From Chthonomonas sp. UBA2017 (lineage in GTDB: Bacteria; Armatimonadota; Fimbriimonadia; Fimbriimonadales; Fimbriimonadaceae): 64,000 nt of DNA. The notes under the pieces were generated by a model. That model worked only from the letters and a program-made list of their open reading frames with translations. It was not told the DNA's origin and did not search any database. Every line of letters begins with the position of its first letter. Within the stretch, counting starts at the first letter, position 1. The position numbers and the translations under genes are program-made. The stretch spans positions 56,860 to 120,859 of the forward strand of contig DDCB01000035.1 of NCBI GenBank assembly GCA_002335425.1. The letters run 5' to 3'. Positions 1 through 9,136 of this stretch are shown piece by piece.

Positions 1-1
1 G

Positions 2-1000
2 AATCTCATGCTCCACCAAGGGCGATGGGGCGGCGAAAAGAACGTCGCCGAACGGTTCTATGGCGAGACGATCTTCGAACAAGTCTTGCCGAGAATTGTA
101 GAAGAATTCTTGCCAGAAATTCCCTATATCTCCAGCTCTCCGGTCGGATCGAGCCTCGATCCGAGAGTCACCCTCGGCCCAGGCGGCGAGCCGAAGGGGA
201 CGTGCAACGAGGCTACCAGTGGAGACTGCCATTACTGGGATGTGTGGCACGGACGGGGCGACTGGCGGCACTATTCGGACTGCCGAGCCCGATTTGTGTC
301 CGAGTTCGGATTCCCCAGTTGGTCAGCCCCGCAGCCCGAGCCGGGTTGGATCGAGGTCGCGAACCGAACGGGCAAGCCTCACGAGGAGTTCTTAAAGCTC
401 CTACACCTGCACCAGCCACCCTCGGACACGCTGGAGGAGCTTCGCTATCGAAGCCAATTGAACCAGCGGGACGCCATGCGCCACGCACTCATCGAAATGC
501 TCGGATTTCCGGGCTGCGACGGGGTCTTGGCTTGGCAGTGGAACGATGTCGCACCTGGGCTGAGCTGGGCTTGGACCGAATGGGACGGCACCCCGAAGAT
601 CGTGGCCCAATGGATGGCTCGCCAGACCCCCGCGCTGGGGATGCTTCGCCGCGACGGGGGGTTTCTGGAGATTTGGGTTTGGCCCTGGTCACGCGAGGTG
701 GAGTGGACCTTGGAGTTTTGGTCTCCCGAAGCTGAGAGCTGGCAAGTTCGCGCCCAGGAGCAGTGCGGCCTTCAGCCTCGCCTAACGAAGGTCCGGCAGA
801 CTCCGATCGATGAATCTGATCCGGGGGTGGCCCAGTTGAGGATCGACGGCCACATCCTGGATGCGGCGGCTTGGGGCGACCGCCGCGCGGGCGCCTGGCC
901 GGTGCTCGATGTTTGCGAACCCCAAGGGTGGCGGTGGCAACCCATCGGCCCAGCGAAGCAGGAAATGGATCCGTCCGAGCCGAAACTCTTTGGAACTTAA
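2..1000 (+). CDS. Glycoside hydrolase family 2, beta-mannosidase-like (5' end cut by window)
   Basis: C-terminal part of a GH2 enzyme; the frame is open to the window edge, so the true start lies upstream. The motif GDCHYWDVWHG followed by RFVSEFGFPS is typical of beta-mannosidases, and the Glu of SEFG corresponds to the family's catalytic nucleophile. It is followed by a Trp-rich stretch (LAWQWNDVAPGLSWAWTEWD) and a C-terminal beta-sandwich-like tail. Expected role (family knowledge): hydrolysis of terminal beta-mannosides from mannan or N-glycan oligosaccharides, probably intracellular. The next gene starts 88 bp later on the same strand but seems functionally unrelated. Another GH2 specificity cannot be excluded without the N-terminal half. 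Confidence 0.8.
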   Translation, partial: NLMLHQGRWGGEKNVAERFYGETIFEQVLPRIVEEFLPEIPYISSSPVGSSLDPRVTLGPGGEPKGTCNEATSGDCHYWDVWHGRGDWRHYSDCRARFVSEFGFPSWSAPQPEPGWIEVANRTGKPHEEFLKLLHLHQPPSDTLEELRYRSQLNQRDAMRHALIEMLGFPGCDGVLAWQWNDVAPGLSWAWTEWDGTPKIVAQWMARQTPALGMLRRDGGFLEIWVWPWSREVEWTLEFWSPEAESWQVRAQEQCGLQPRLTKVRQTPIDESDPGVAQLRIDGHILDAAAWGDRRAGAWPVLDVCEPQGWRWQPIGPAKQEMDPSEPKLFGT

Positions 1001-1088
1001 CCCGATCGGCAGGAGCTTCGCGCCTCTCAGATTGTTCGAATTTCGAACCATTGGTATGCTTCCTGCTGTCTACGGACATATTCAGATC

Positions 1089-1889
1089 ATGCGAAAACGA
1101 CGCTCTGCCTTCACGCTGATTGAGCTCTTGGTGGTGATTGCGATCATCGCGATCTTGGCGGCGATCTTGTTCCCCGTTTTTGCTCGGGCCAAAGAGTCTG
1201 CCAAGAAGACGGCTTGCATCGCCCAGGCTCGCCAACTTTCGGCCTCGGTGCAGATGTACGCGTCGGACTACGACGAATTCTTTGTCTGGTCCACGAATTA
1301 CGATGTGCCGACGAGCGACCCCAGCCGAATCTGGTCTCCGCTCATTCAGCCTTACCTGAAGAACAAAGAGATCCTGGTCGCCCCGGGCTCGACCGGGAAG
1401 GCGGCGGAAAACTGGGACACGCGCAATCAACAGAGCATCGGATATAGCGGTGCAACCGCAATCGACACCAGCGCCGCCGGATGCGATGATGGCGTCCCGA
1501 ATCAAACCGGATGCGAAGGCTTTACGTCGGCGGTGAGCTTTGTTCGGATCGAAGAGAGCACCCGAGTGGGACTCTTCGCCGTCACCCCGGTGGGGCCGAT
1601 GGCGCAGAAGTATCGCGGCTATGTTTTTAGCCCCTACAACGGACCCGAGCACCCGAACGACCCGAAATTGAGCGCGCCGCTCGCTGCCGATCGCGACTTG
1701 GTCAAGGAACTGGGCGGTCCGCCTCAAAACCTGCCACCGAAGTTACTCAAGCCGATCTACGCGATGTATGGGCGCGACGGAAAGGGGAATGGCGTCACGC
1801 CGATCATCTTTGCCGACGGCCACACCAAAGCCTTTTCCGCCAACGCGATCACCGGATTCGGCTCGCAGATCATCTGGCGCTTTCGCTAG
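1089..1889 (+). CDS. Type IV prepilin-like protein (DUF1559-type, N-methylation motif)
   Basis: 266 aa from the ATG at 1089; the frame is open further upstream, but this start places the short basic leader MRKRRSA directly before the prepilin motif FTLIELLVVIAIIAILAAI. In the family the leader is cleaved before Phe by a prepilin peptidase. The hydrophobic helix is followed by FPVFARAKESAKKT, a sequence common in Armatimonadota pilin-like proteins, and by an extracellular domain ending in FADGHTKAFS, which resembles the DG-type motif of DUF1559 proteins. Likely a secreted or cell-surface pseudopilin-like protein; the ligand is unknown. No clear Shine-Dalgarno sequence precedes it. Confidence 0.85.
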   Translation: MRKRRSAFTLIELLVVIAIIAILAAILFPVFARAKESAKKTACIAQARQLSASVQMYASDYDEFFVWSTNYDVPTSDPSRIWSPLIQPYLKNKEILVAPGSTGKAAENWDTRNQQSIGYSGATAIDTSAAGCDDGVPNQTGCEGFTSAVSFVRIEESTRVGLFAVTPVGPMAQKYRGYVFSPYNGPEHPNDPKLSAPLAADRDLVKELGGPPQNLPPKLLKPIYAMYGRDGKGNGVTPIIFADGHTKAFSANAITGFGSQIIWRFR

Positions 1890-1937
1890 GCGCTTTCCGT
1901 CGGGCCTGGTTCTGACCTCGGGGGCCCCGAAAAGGGC

Positions 1938-1943
1938 TAAAAT
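1938..1943 (+). promoter_or_regulatory. -10-like box TAAAAT, leaderless start of the aldehyde dehydrogenase gene
   Basis: TAAAAT lies 6 nt before the ATG at 1950 and no Shine-Dalgarno sequence is present. With the usual distance from -10 to the transcription start, the mRNA would begin at or next to the start codon. No convincing -35 box is visible. Confidence 0.45.
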
Positions 1944-1949
1944 GAACTT

Positions 1950-3476
1950 ATGAGTACCGTTCAAGCCCCTCCAGCAGCTCGCGAGTTGATTCTCCGGCTG
2001 ATACCCCAACTGAGTCGATTTGAAGGCTCTGACCTGATCGTGACAAGCCCGACTAATGGAGCTGAACTTGCGCGACTTCGATTCGATACGAGTGCCGAAA
2101 TCGAAGCAAAGATCGCGGCGGCGGTGCGCGCTTTCGAGGTCTGGCGGGAAGTGCCCGCTCCACAACGGGGAGAGCTGATTCGCCAATTCGGCAACAAGCT
2201 CCGCGAGCACAAGGAGGACCTGGCTCGGTTGGTGACCCTGGAGTGCGGCAAGATTCTCGAAGAAGGCCGCGGCGAAGTCCAAGAGATGATCGACATTTGC
2301 GACTTCGCGGTCGGGCTCAGCCGGCAACTCTATGGACTGACCATCCAGAGCGAGCGGCCCCATCACGTGATGCAAGAAAATTGGCTTCCGCTCGGACCCG
2401 TCGGGATCATCAGCGCGTTCAACTTCCCGGTGGCGGTCTGGTCTTGGAATTCGTGCTTGGCGCTGGTGTGCGGAGACTCATGTCTTTGGAAGCCGAGCGA
2501 AAAGACCCCACTCACAGCGCTCGCCACCCAGGCCCTTTTTGAGTCGGTGGCGCAGAACTTTCCCGGCGCCCCGGAGGGGCTGAGCAGCGTCATCCTCGGC
2601 GCGGTCGAACAAGGCAATCAGCTGGTCGAAGATCGGCGGATCCCGCTCATCAGCGCAACGGGTTCAACCCGAATGGGCAAGGCCGTCGGCCCGAAGGTTG
2701 CGGCTCGCTTCGGGCGTTCGCTCTTAGAGCTCGGAGGCAACAACGCCATGATCGTCACCCCGAGCGCAGACCTCGGCGTCGCGATCCCCAGCATTCTTTT
2801 CGGGTCGGTCGGCACGGCGGGTCAAAGGTGTACTTCGACGCGCAGAGTCCTCGTCCACCGCTCGCTGATCGACAAAGTTTTCGAAACGCTGAAGTCGGCG
2901 TATCTGCAGATCGGTAGCTCGAAGGTCGGCGACCCACTCGACTCCAGCACGCTCGTGGGCCCCTTGATCGATGAAATGGCCTTCGACGGCATGCAAAAGG
3001 CGCTCGATGCCGCCCGCCCGCATGCGGTCGAGATCGTCGGCGGACAGCGCGTTTTGGCGGACCGATACCCGGGTGGCTTCTACGCCCATCCAGCCCTGGT
3101 TCGCCTGGAAAAGCAGATTGCTTCAGTTCACGAAGAGACGTTCGCCCCGCTCACCTATGTGATCCCGTACGACACTCTCGAAGAAGCCATGCGCATGCAT
3201 AACGAAGTCCCACAAGGGCTGAGCTCGGCGATCATGACGACCGATGTGCGTGAGGCCGAATACTTTAAGCGGCACAGCGATTGCGGCATCGCCAACGTCA
3301 ATATCGGCACCAGCGGAGCCGAGATCGGCGGGGCCTTTGGGGGCGAAAAAGAGACCGGCGGCGGACGAGAATCTGGGTCGGACAGCTGGAAAGCCTACAT
3401 GCGACGCCAAACCAGCACGACCTATTTCGGCAAAGATCGGCCCGCTCTCGCCCAAGGCATCCGCTTCGACGTCTGA
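1950..3476 (+). CDS. Aldehyde dehydrogenase, ALDH7 (antiquitin / alpha-aminoadipic semialdehyde dehydrogenase) type
   Basis: 508 aa, normal length for NAD(P)-dependent aldehyde dehydrogenases. The general base is Glu260 in LELGGNN and the nucleophile is Cys294 in GQRCTSTRR. GQRCTSTRR, VHEETFAPLTYV and GGAFGGEKETGGGRESGSD match the ALDH7 subgroup, which oxidises alpha-aminoadipic semialdehyde in lysine catabolism; substrate assignment is by family only. The start is chosen because a TAAAAT box sits just upstream. The next gene, an M42 peptidase, follows 45 bp downstream on the same strand and could be co-transcribed, which would fit amino-acid use, but no other lysine-degradation gene is nearby. 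Confidence 0.9.
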   Translation: MSTVQAPPAARELILRLIPQLSRFEGSDLIVTSPTNGAELARLRFDTSAEIEAKIAAAVRAFEVWREVPAPQRGELIRQFGNKLREHKEDLARLVTLECGKILEEGRGEVQEMIDICDFAVGLSRQLYGLTIQSERPHHVMQENWLPLGPVGIISAFNFPVAVWSWNSCLALVCGDSCLWKPSEKTPLTALATQALFESVAQNFPGAPEGLSSVILGAVEQGNQLVEDRRIPLISATGSTRMGKAVGPKVAARFGRSLLELGGNNAMIVTPSADLGVAIPSILFGSVGTAGQRCTSTRRVLVHRSLIDKVFETLKSAYLQIGSSKVGDPLDSSTLVGPLIDEMAFDGMQKALDAARPHAVEIVGGQRVLADRYPGGFYAHPALVRLEKQIASVHEETFAPLTYVIPYDTLEEAMRMHNEVPQGLSSAIMTTDVREAEYFKRHSDCGIANVNIGTSGAEIGGAFGGEKETGGGRESGSDSWKAYMRRQTSTTYFGKDRPALAQGIRFDV

Positions 3477-3521
3477 CCCTCGTCCTGGGACGACGCGGCT
3501 GCTTTCGGGTAAACCGGGCGC

Positions 3522-4580
3522 ATGAATGACAAGCTCCTTCAGCGCCTGACCGAGGCGGCCGGTGTTCCCGCTCAAGAAGACGCAATTCGCGAGATCGTCC
3601 GGTCGGAACTCGGCAAGATTTGTGACATCACCGCCGACCGGATGGGCAACCTCATCTGCGTCAAGCGAGCCACCACGCCGCCCAAAAAAGGCGAGCCCAA
3701 GAAGCTCATGCTCGCGGCGCATATGGACGAAATCGGGTTCATGGTGAAGTACATCGAAGACAAGGGCTTCTTGCGGCTTCAACCTTTGGGCGGCTGGGAT
3801 CCCCGCCAGATGGCGAGCCAACGAGTCATCATCCACACCGCCAGCGGCAAGCTCCATGGCGTCCTCATGGCGGGCGTCAAACCCAAGCACATGCTGACGC
3901 CCGAAGAGGCCAACCGCTCGGTTCAGATCGAGAACTACTTTGTCGACTGTGGGCTGAGCGGCGAAGACGCGAAAAAGCAGGTCGCCCTCGGCGACATGGT
4001 GACCATGGACCGCACGTTCATGCGCATGGGCAAGCTCGCGACATGCAAGTCGATGGATGACCGAGTCGCCGTCTACACGATGATCGAAGCCCTCAAGGCG
4101 GTGAAGTCCCACGGCGTGGACGTCTATGCTGTGGCGACGGTTCAAGAAGAGGTCGGGCTGCGAGGAGCGGCGGCGGCGGGCTCGGCGATTGCGCCTGACA
4201 TTGTCGTCGCAATCGACATCACGCTCGCGAACGATTTTCCGGGAATTCCTGACTCCGATGCGGTGACTCGCCTGGGCGAAGGGACCGCCATCAAAATCAT
4301 GGACGGGAGCCTCATTTGCCATCCCAAGCTGGTGGCTCACTTCCGAAAGGTCGCAGAAAAGAACAAGATTAAGTATCAGCTTGAGGTGTTGCCGATGGGG
4401 GGCACGGACGCGGGTGGCGTGCAGCGGCTGCACGGCGGAATCCCTGCGTTCACGCTCTCGATCCCGACGCGCTACGTTCACACCGTCAACGAAACCGTCC
4501 ACGAGGACGACGTCGATGCGAGCGTGGCGCTGCTGGCCAAATACATCGAAGACGCTCACAACGGCGACTACTCCTACTGA
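3522..4580 (+). CDS. M42 family metallopeptidase (glutamyl aminopeptidase / FrvX-like)
   Basis: 352 aa, the usual length for dizinc M42 aminopeptidases, which form tetrahedral dodecamers that degrade peptides in the cytoplasm (family knowledge). Visible motifs in order: LAAHMDEIGFMV (metal-ligand His and Asp near residue 70), the dimerisation-like insert, KSMDDRVAVY (bridging Asp), VQEEVGLRGA (catalytic Glu pair) and MGGTDAGGVQ. All expected metal ligands appear intact. It follows the aldehyde dehydrogenase gene at short distance. Some members were first described as endoglucanases, but peptidase activity is the established function. Confidence 0.92.
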   Translation: MNDKLLQRLTEAAGVPAQEDAIREIVRSELGKICDITADRMGNLICVKRATTPPKKGEPKKLMLAAHMDEIGFMVKYIEDKGFLRLQPLGGWDPRQMASQRVIIHTASGKLHGVLMAGVKPKHMLTPEEANRSVQIENYFVDCGLSGEDAKKQVALGDMVTMDRTFMRMGKLATCKSMDDRVAVYTMIEALKAVKSHGVDVYAVATVQEEVGLRGAAAAGSAIAPDIVVAIDITLANDFPGIPDSDAVTRLGEGTAIKIMDGSLICHPKLVAHFRKVAEKNKIKYQLEVLPMGGTDAGGVQRLHGGIPAFTLSIPTRYVHTVNETVHEDDVDASVALLAKYIEDAHNGDYSY

Positions 4581-4669
4581 TCGCGGGCGAAACCCTCGCG
4601 GATTTCAGGGGCCGCGGCACCAACTTTTTGGTTCAAAGTTGCGTCTAACGATCAGCCTTGTCGAGGCGA

Positions 4670-4708
4670 AGGTCCCTCTTTGCCCTCCCCAGGAGCAAAA
4701 AGGGACCT
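4670..4708 (+). promoter_or_regulatory. Long hairpin immediately before the subtilase ribosome-binding site
   Basis: Arms 4670-4683 and 4695-4708 can form 14 base pairs with one mismatch around an 11-nt loop. There is no U-run, so it is not a good intrinsic terminator for the upstream M42 gene. The Shine-Dalgarno sequence AGAAAGGA at 4711-4718 begins three bases after the stem, so the structure could affect mRNA stability or ribosome access. Confidence 0.5.
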
Positions 4709-4721
4709 CCAGAAAGGACAC

Positions 4722-6722
4722 ATGATGTTGGGATTGAGTTTGAAATCGCGGCCTTGGGCCGTTTTAGCTTTGCTGGCTTGTGCGGGTTCGGGGATGGCCG
4801 AGCCGATCTTGATGCGCTCGGTGACGTTTGACCCGATGGTCGAGGGTTCAAGGCTCCGATCGGACCTTCGAAACGCCAACGAAATGCCGCTCTTGGTGCA
4901 GCTGCGCTCCGAATACACGATGTCGGATCGGGAGCTCCTCGAAGCCGAGGGCGTCGTCGTCCATGCTTGGTTGCCGGTGAACACGCTGGTGGTCCGGGCC
5001 GACCGGGCCTCGCAACGCGAATGGCTGAGCAAGTGGGCTCGAGCCCAATGGATCGGGGCCTACGAGCCGGCTTATCGGCTCGACCCCGAACTGGGGTTGC
5101 GCAGTTTTTCCGATCCCGACCGACAGCTGGAGACGTTGCAGGGCATTCGCCAAGCCACGGTGGTGCTTTTAGAGGGCCAGGACTCCGAATCAGCCCGAGC
5201 AGGAGCCCTGCGGTCCGGGCTCGAGATCACTTCTGAGTCCCAAGCCGGGCCGCGAACCTATCTCGAAGTCCGCGGAACTTTGGCGAAGATTCAGGCTCTG
5301 GCAGTCCATCCGGACGTTTTTTGGATTGAAGAGACTGGCGAGCGACGATCTCGTAACGATGTCGTGACCTGGGCGATCCAGAGCAATACGACGAACGTTC
5401 GTCCGATCTGGGCCCAAGGCCTGCGCGGCGAAGGGCAGATTGTCCACGTCATTGATGGCCGCCTCGATATCAACCACAACCAGTTTCGCGACCCGAGCAA
5501 CAACACCGTCCGGGCGGACCACCGCAAGGTCGTCTATTACTGGCCAAGCGTGACGACGAGCACCGACACCCATGGGACTCACGTCAGTGGAACCGTTGCT
5601 GGCGACCGCGAGCCCGTCAACGGACTCACCGCCAACAACGGCATGGCCCCCAAGGCGAGACTCGCGTTTTCGAACCTGAGCAGCATGGCGTTTACGGACT
5701 TTTACGTCCGGTCGGTCGCCGCCATCGGGGCCGGAGCGCGAATCCACACCAACTCGTGGGGCGACGACGGAACCACGGCCTACACCGCGCTTTGCCAACA
5801 GATCGACCAGCTGAGCTGGGACTATGAAGACAACCTCGTGCTCTTCGCCGCCACCAACACGTCGACTCTGAAGACCCCTGAGAACGCGAAGAACGTTCTC
5901 GCCATCGGCTCGGCGCAAAAGCCGCCCAACCAAGGAAGCAAAAGTAGCGGCGGCACGGGCCCGACTTCGGATGGCCGCCGAAAGCCTGAACTCTTTGGGA
6001 TCGGGGCGGGCGTGTCTTCGGCCCAGCGTGCGACGACCGACTCGTTCACTTCGTTGACCGGGACGAGCATGGCCACTCCAGGAATCGCCGGATCCGCCGC
6101 CCTCCTCCGCCAATACTTGGTGAACGGATGGCTGCCTTATGGAACCGCGAATCCGTCGCTCGGGTTCACCCCATCGGGGGCGCTTCTGCGCGCGGCGCTC
6201 ATCACGAGCGGAGTCGATATGACCGGCATCACGGGTTACCCCTCGAATGGAGAAGGCTACGGGCGCGCCTTGCTGGACAACGTCTTTTTCTTTGCCGGAG
6301 AGACCCGCCGCACCTTGGCCTACGACGTCCGAACCGCCGGGACCGGGCTCACCGCCGGACAGTCTCGCAGCTATACGATCCTGGTCCGCGGCACCAGCAC
6401 CCCGCTCGAAGTAACCATGAGCTTCACGGACTTTCCGGCGGCAGTGAACACCACCAGTGCGGCGGTGAATAACCTGAATCTGACCGTCACGTCGCCGAAC
6501 GGCACGGTGTATCGAGGCAACAACTGGTCGAGCGGCCAGACCGCCAGCGGCGGCACCGCCGATGCGATCAACAGCACCGAAGTGGTCTTGCGAACAACGC
6601 CCGAAGTCGGGCGATGGACGATCACGGTCACCGCGGCCACAGTCAATCCGACCGCGGTCCGCCAAGGCTTCGGATTGGTGGTGAATGGACATGTGTCTCC
6701 GGTCGGCGTGGCCGGACCGTAA
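4722..6722 (+). CDS. Secreted S8 family serine protease (subtilase)
   Basis: 666 aa from the first of two tandem ATGs at 4722, chosen because AGAAAGGA lies 3-4 nt upstream; an upstream in-frame ATG at 4680 is inside a hairpin. A signal peptide (basic start, then AVLALLACAGSGMA) precedes a propeptide-like region of about 200 aa. The catalytic triad is visible: Asp in VHVIDGRLD, His in DTHGTHVSGTVAG and Ser in GTSMATPGIAGSAAL. A C-terminal beta-rich domain (about residues 510-666; LNLTVTSPNGTVYRGNN) resembles the P/proprotein-convertase-type domain. Expected role: extracellular protein degradation. A stand-alone gene, with an unrelated formimidoyltransferase downstream. Confidence 0.92.
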   Translation: MMLGLSLKSRPWAVLALLACAGSGMAEPILMRSVTFDPMVEGSRLRSDLRNANEMPLLVQLRSEYTMSDRELLEAEGVVVHAWLPVNTLVVRADRASQREWLSKWARAQWIGAYEPAYRLDPELGLRSFSDPDRQLETLQGIRQATVVLLEGQDSESARAGALRSGLEITSESQAGPRTYLEVRGTLAKIQALAVHPDVFWIEETGERRSRNDVVTWAIQSNTTNVRPIWAQGLRGEGQIVHVIDGRLDINHNQFRDPSNNTVRADHRKVVYYWPSVTTSTDTHGTHVSGTVAGDREPVNGLTANNGMAPKARLAFSNLSSMAFTDFYVRSVAAIGAGARIHTNSWGDDGTTAYTALCQQIDQLSWDYEDNLVLFAATNTSTLKTPENAKNVLAIGSAQKPPNQGSKSSGGTGPTSDGRRKPELFGIGAGVSSAQRATTDSFTSLTGTSMATPGIAGSAALLRQYLVNGWLPYGTANPSLGFTPSGALLRAALITSGVDMTGITGYPSNGEGYGRALLDNVFFFAGETRRTLAYDVRTAGTGLTAGQSRSYTILVRGTSTPLEVTMSFTDFPAAVNTTSAAVNNLNLTVTSPNGTVYRGNNWSSGQTASGGTADAINSTEVVLRTTPEVGRWTITVTAATVNPTAVRQGFGLVVNGHVSPVGVAGP

Positions 6723-6733
6723 TCCGAACGAGC

Positions 6734-6739
6734 CATAAT
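6734..6739 (+). promoter_or_regulatory. -10-like box CATAAT, possible leaderless start of formimidoyltransferase
   Basis: CATAAT ends 7 nt before the ATG at 6747, with no Shine-Dalgarno sequence between. This matches the spacing seen at several other genes in the window. No clear -35 box. Confidence 0.35.
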
Positions 6740-6746
6740 CGATCCG

Positions 6747-7664
6747 ATGAACGTGCTGACGGTCCCGAACTGGTCTTTTGGGCGAGATCGGGACCTTCTG
6801 ATGCGTTTTGAAGAGGTCTTGGCGACTCCGAACGACGAGGGAGAGACCCTCACGGTTCATTATCTCCAGGGCGACATCGATCACAACCGCACGGTGAGCG
6901 CCTTTTCGGGACCGATGGACCTCGTCTTTTCGCGGCTGGAGTGGCTCTGCGAAGAGGCCTTCCCGAGGATCGATTTGACTCGGCATGTCGGCGTTCATCC
7001 CCGAATTGGAGCGCTGGACGTGTGCCCGATGGTCTTAATCCCCGGACCTGGGCCGGCAGTCTCCTTGCCCGAGCTGAATGAGCGCATCGAGCGGTGGGCG
7101 AGCTCGATCGCGCGGCGATTCGATCTCCCGATCTACCTCTATGAAAAGAGCGAGCGGGGGCGTCACGAGGCGGATTTGCCGAGCCTACGACGCGGTGGGT
7201 TTGGAGCGCTGCTTGAGCGCGAACTGGACCCGGACTTGGGCCCGCCACGAGCCCACGAGCGGCTGGGAGTGACGGTCATGGGCGCCCGGGACTTCTTGAT
7301 CGCGATGAATGTCAACCTGGCGACCGAGGATCTCGACGTCGCACGGCGGATCGCCCGAACGATCCGCGAACGCCGAGCCGAAGGCGACCCCGACTTTTTG
7401 GGAATTCGCGCCTTGGGCTTTTACTTGCGGTCGCAAGCCTGTACTCAAGTCTCGCTGAACCTCACCTTGCCCGACCTGACGGCGCCAGACTCGGTGATCG
7501 AATGGATTGAGCTCGAAGCGGGAAAGCGCGGAGCCACAGTCGCCCGCACCGAGTTGATCGGGGTGATTCGCGACCTCGATCTGCCTCGGGCCACTCGACT
7601 GAAGATTGATCCTCGCCAAATCGTTCCGATGAGCCCTCATGTGTCATCCTCGGACTTAGCATGA
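6747..7664 (+). CDS. Glutamate formimidoyltransferase
   Basis: 305 aa, matching the formiminotransferase half of FTCD. The start NVLTVPNWSFGRD and the motifs GDIDHNRTV, HVGVHPRIGALDVCPM, PIYLYEKSE and LGVTVMGARDFLIAMNVNL are typical. In the family the enzyme transfers the formimino group of N-formimino-glutamate, the end product of histidine degradation, to tetrahydrofolate. The cyclodeaminase half is absent, so a separate cyclodeaminase is expected elsewhere. No hut genes are nearby. The stop codon overlaps the start of the following glycosyltransferase gene by 4 bp (ATGA), suggesting translational coupling of two unrelated functions. Confidence 0.93.
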   Translation: MNVLTVPNWSFGRDRDLLMRFEEVLATPNDEGETLTVHYLQGDIDHNRTVSAFSGPMDLVFSRLEWLCEEAFPRIDLTRHVGVHPRIGALDVCPMVLIPGPGPAVSLPELNERIERWASSIARRFDLPIYLYEKSERGRHEADLPSLRRGGFGALLERELDPDLGPPRAHERLGVTVMGARDFLIAMNVNLATEDLDVARRIARTIRERRAEGDPDFLGIRALGFYLRSQACTQVSLNLTLPDLTAPDSVIEWIELEAGKRGATVARTELIGVIRDLDLPRATRLKIDPRQIVPMSPHVSSSDLA

Positions 7665-9136
7665 CCCGAGGTTTTCGGATAAGTGTTTGGATCATCGCGA
7701 TCTTCCCTCTGATGGGCTTTTGGCTCACTGGGCTCTTTGACCTGGATGAAGGGTTTTACTCGGCGATTGTCGGCGAGATGATCCGCCGGGGCGAATGGAT
7801 TACCCCATATTACAACGGCGAGCCTTGGTTCGAAAAGCCGATCTTGCTCTATTGGATCAGCAAGCCGTTTGTGATGCTCTTCGGCGAGGTCTGGGGGCCT
7901 CGAATTCCGGGAGTGCTCTGCACCCTCGCCTTAGCAGGGGCGATTTGGAGCTTTGGCCGCCGGATGTTCAACGAATCGGCGGCGATTTGGGCGATGCTCA
8001 TCTGGTCAACATCGTTGTTGGCGGTCGGGGTCGGGCGGATGATGATGACCGACATGCCGCTCGTCCTGTGTTTTACGTTGGCGATGCTGACGTTTTATCG
8101 CTCGCTCACGGATGGCTGGCGATGGCGAGTCTTATCAGCTGGATTCTTAGGGTTGAGCGTCCTCGCCAAAGGCCCGGTCAGTTGTGCGCATTTTGTCCTG
8201 ATTGTGGCGATTTTTGCCGGGATGGAGCCGACGCTCCGGAGTAAGTTTCGGGGAGGATGGCTCCTCGGGACGGCGCTCTTTCTCGCGGTCGTTGCGAGCT
8301 GGTACTTGCCTTGCTACCTCGCCAATCGAGACCTGTTTGTACAAGAATTCCTGATTAAGCAGAACATAGGACGCTTCGCAGGGGGAGACAAGGCCCACGG
8401 AGTGCCGCTCGCCCTCACGTTCATTTATTACATCCCGATCTTACTGGTCGGCATGGCTCCTTGGAGCTTTTCGCTCTTTCGAGCGTGGCCGAGGCGGGGC
8501 CAGGCTGAGCCGGCCGTTCGCTACGTCGCGATTTGGTTTGCGGTGGTCTTTTTGTTCTACACCGTCAGCGGGAGCAAGCTGCCTCACTACATCTTGGCGG
8601 CGCTTCCGGCGGCGGCCCTGCTCATCGGCGATTGGATCGGTCGAAGAAAGCCCGGGGCCGAAGCCACATTGAGCCTGCGCTCGCTCCGGTTCCCGGCTGG
8701 AGTCGCCCTCATCGTCGGGTTGGTGGCGAACCTCGGGATCGGGTGGTGGTATCAGGACACCCACGCCCAACTCCATTCAGTCACGCGATGGGTAAGGGCG
8801 CAAGGGGGGCCGGTGGTGGAGTACCAGTTTTCGCGCCGCTCTGAAGATCGAGGCACCGGCCAGCTCAAGCTGATGGAGACGAGCCACCCCTCGATCAAGT
8901 TTTATCTGGATCGCGTTGTGCCCGAGTTGGAGACGCTCGATGAGCTCGCTCGACTGCGGGAGTCGACGTGGGTGCTCACTCGCGGAGACCGGATTTCCGC
9001 CGAAGATCTCCGTCGCGCCCCCGAACTGGGAATCCGGCTGGAGCCGGTCGCCACGCCGTCTTCCCCGGCCCCGCAACCCAGCCAACCGACGGGAGACTAC
9101 GTCGTCTGGCGGGTTACACCGGTCGCCGGGCGATGA
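7661..9136 (+). CDS. ArnT/PMT-like GT39 family integral membrane glycosyltransferase
   Basis: 491 aa with about ten hydrophobic segments. The N-terminal DLDEGFYSAIVGEMIRRGEW, with an Asp-Glu pair in the first periplasmic loop, and the later GRMMMTDMPL are hallmarks of the polyprenyl-phosphate-sugar transferases ArnT and PMT (GT-C fold). Family role: transfer of a sugar from an undecaprenyl-phosphate carrier to lipid or protein on the outer face of the cytoplasmic membrane; the acceptor here is unknown. The C-terminal soluble tail ends in a Pro/Ser-rich linker. Its last 23 bp overlap the 3' end of the convergent methyltransferase gene. Confidence 0.85.
   Translation: MTRGFRISVWIIAIFPLMGFWLTGLFDLDEGFYSAIVGEMIRRGEWITPYYNGEPWFEKPILLYWISKPFVMLFGEVWGPRIPGVLCTLALAGAIWSFGRRMFNESAAIWAMLIWSTSLLAVGVGRMMMTDMPLVLCFTLAMLTFYRSLTDGWRWRVLSAGFLGLSVLAKGPVSCAHFVLIVAIFAGMEPTLRSKFRGGWLLGTALFLAVVASWYLPCYLANRDLFVQEFLIKQNIGRFAGGDKAHGVPLALTFIYYIPILLVGMAPWSFSLFRAWPRRGQAEPAVRYVAIWFAVVFLFYTVSGSKLPHYILAALPAAALLIGDWIGRRKPGAEATLSLRSLRFPAGVALIVGLVANLGIGWWYQDTHAQLHSVTRWVRAQGGPVVEYQFSRRSEDRGTGQLKLMETSHPSIKFYLDRVVPELETLDELARLRESTWVLTRGDRISAEDLRRAPELGIRLEPVATPSSPAPQPSQPTGDYVVWRVTPVAGR

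Noticed and set aside
489..1727. 412-codon minus-strand frame opposite the GH2 and pilin-like genes
   Set aside because: Spans two real genes and an intergenic region and encodes an Arg/Pro-rich sequence without domains.
3123..4559. 478-codon minus-strand frame opposite the M42 peptidase gene
   Set aside because: The plus-strand product has all metal ligands. The minus frame is Asp/His/Arg-rich with no domain; GC-rich DNA gives long spurious frames.
4621..4648. Small hairpin CAACTTT/AAAGTTG after the M42 gene as a terminator
   Set aside because: The stem is short and AT-rich and is not followed by a T-run.
5190..6998. 602-codon minus-strand open frame opposite the subtilase gene
   Set aside because: Antisense shadow: the plus strand has a full catalytic triad and signal peptide, and the minus translation is low-complexity and Arg/Gly/His-rich.
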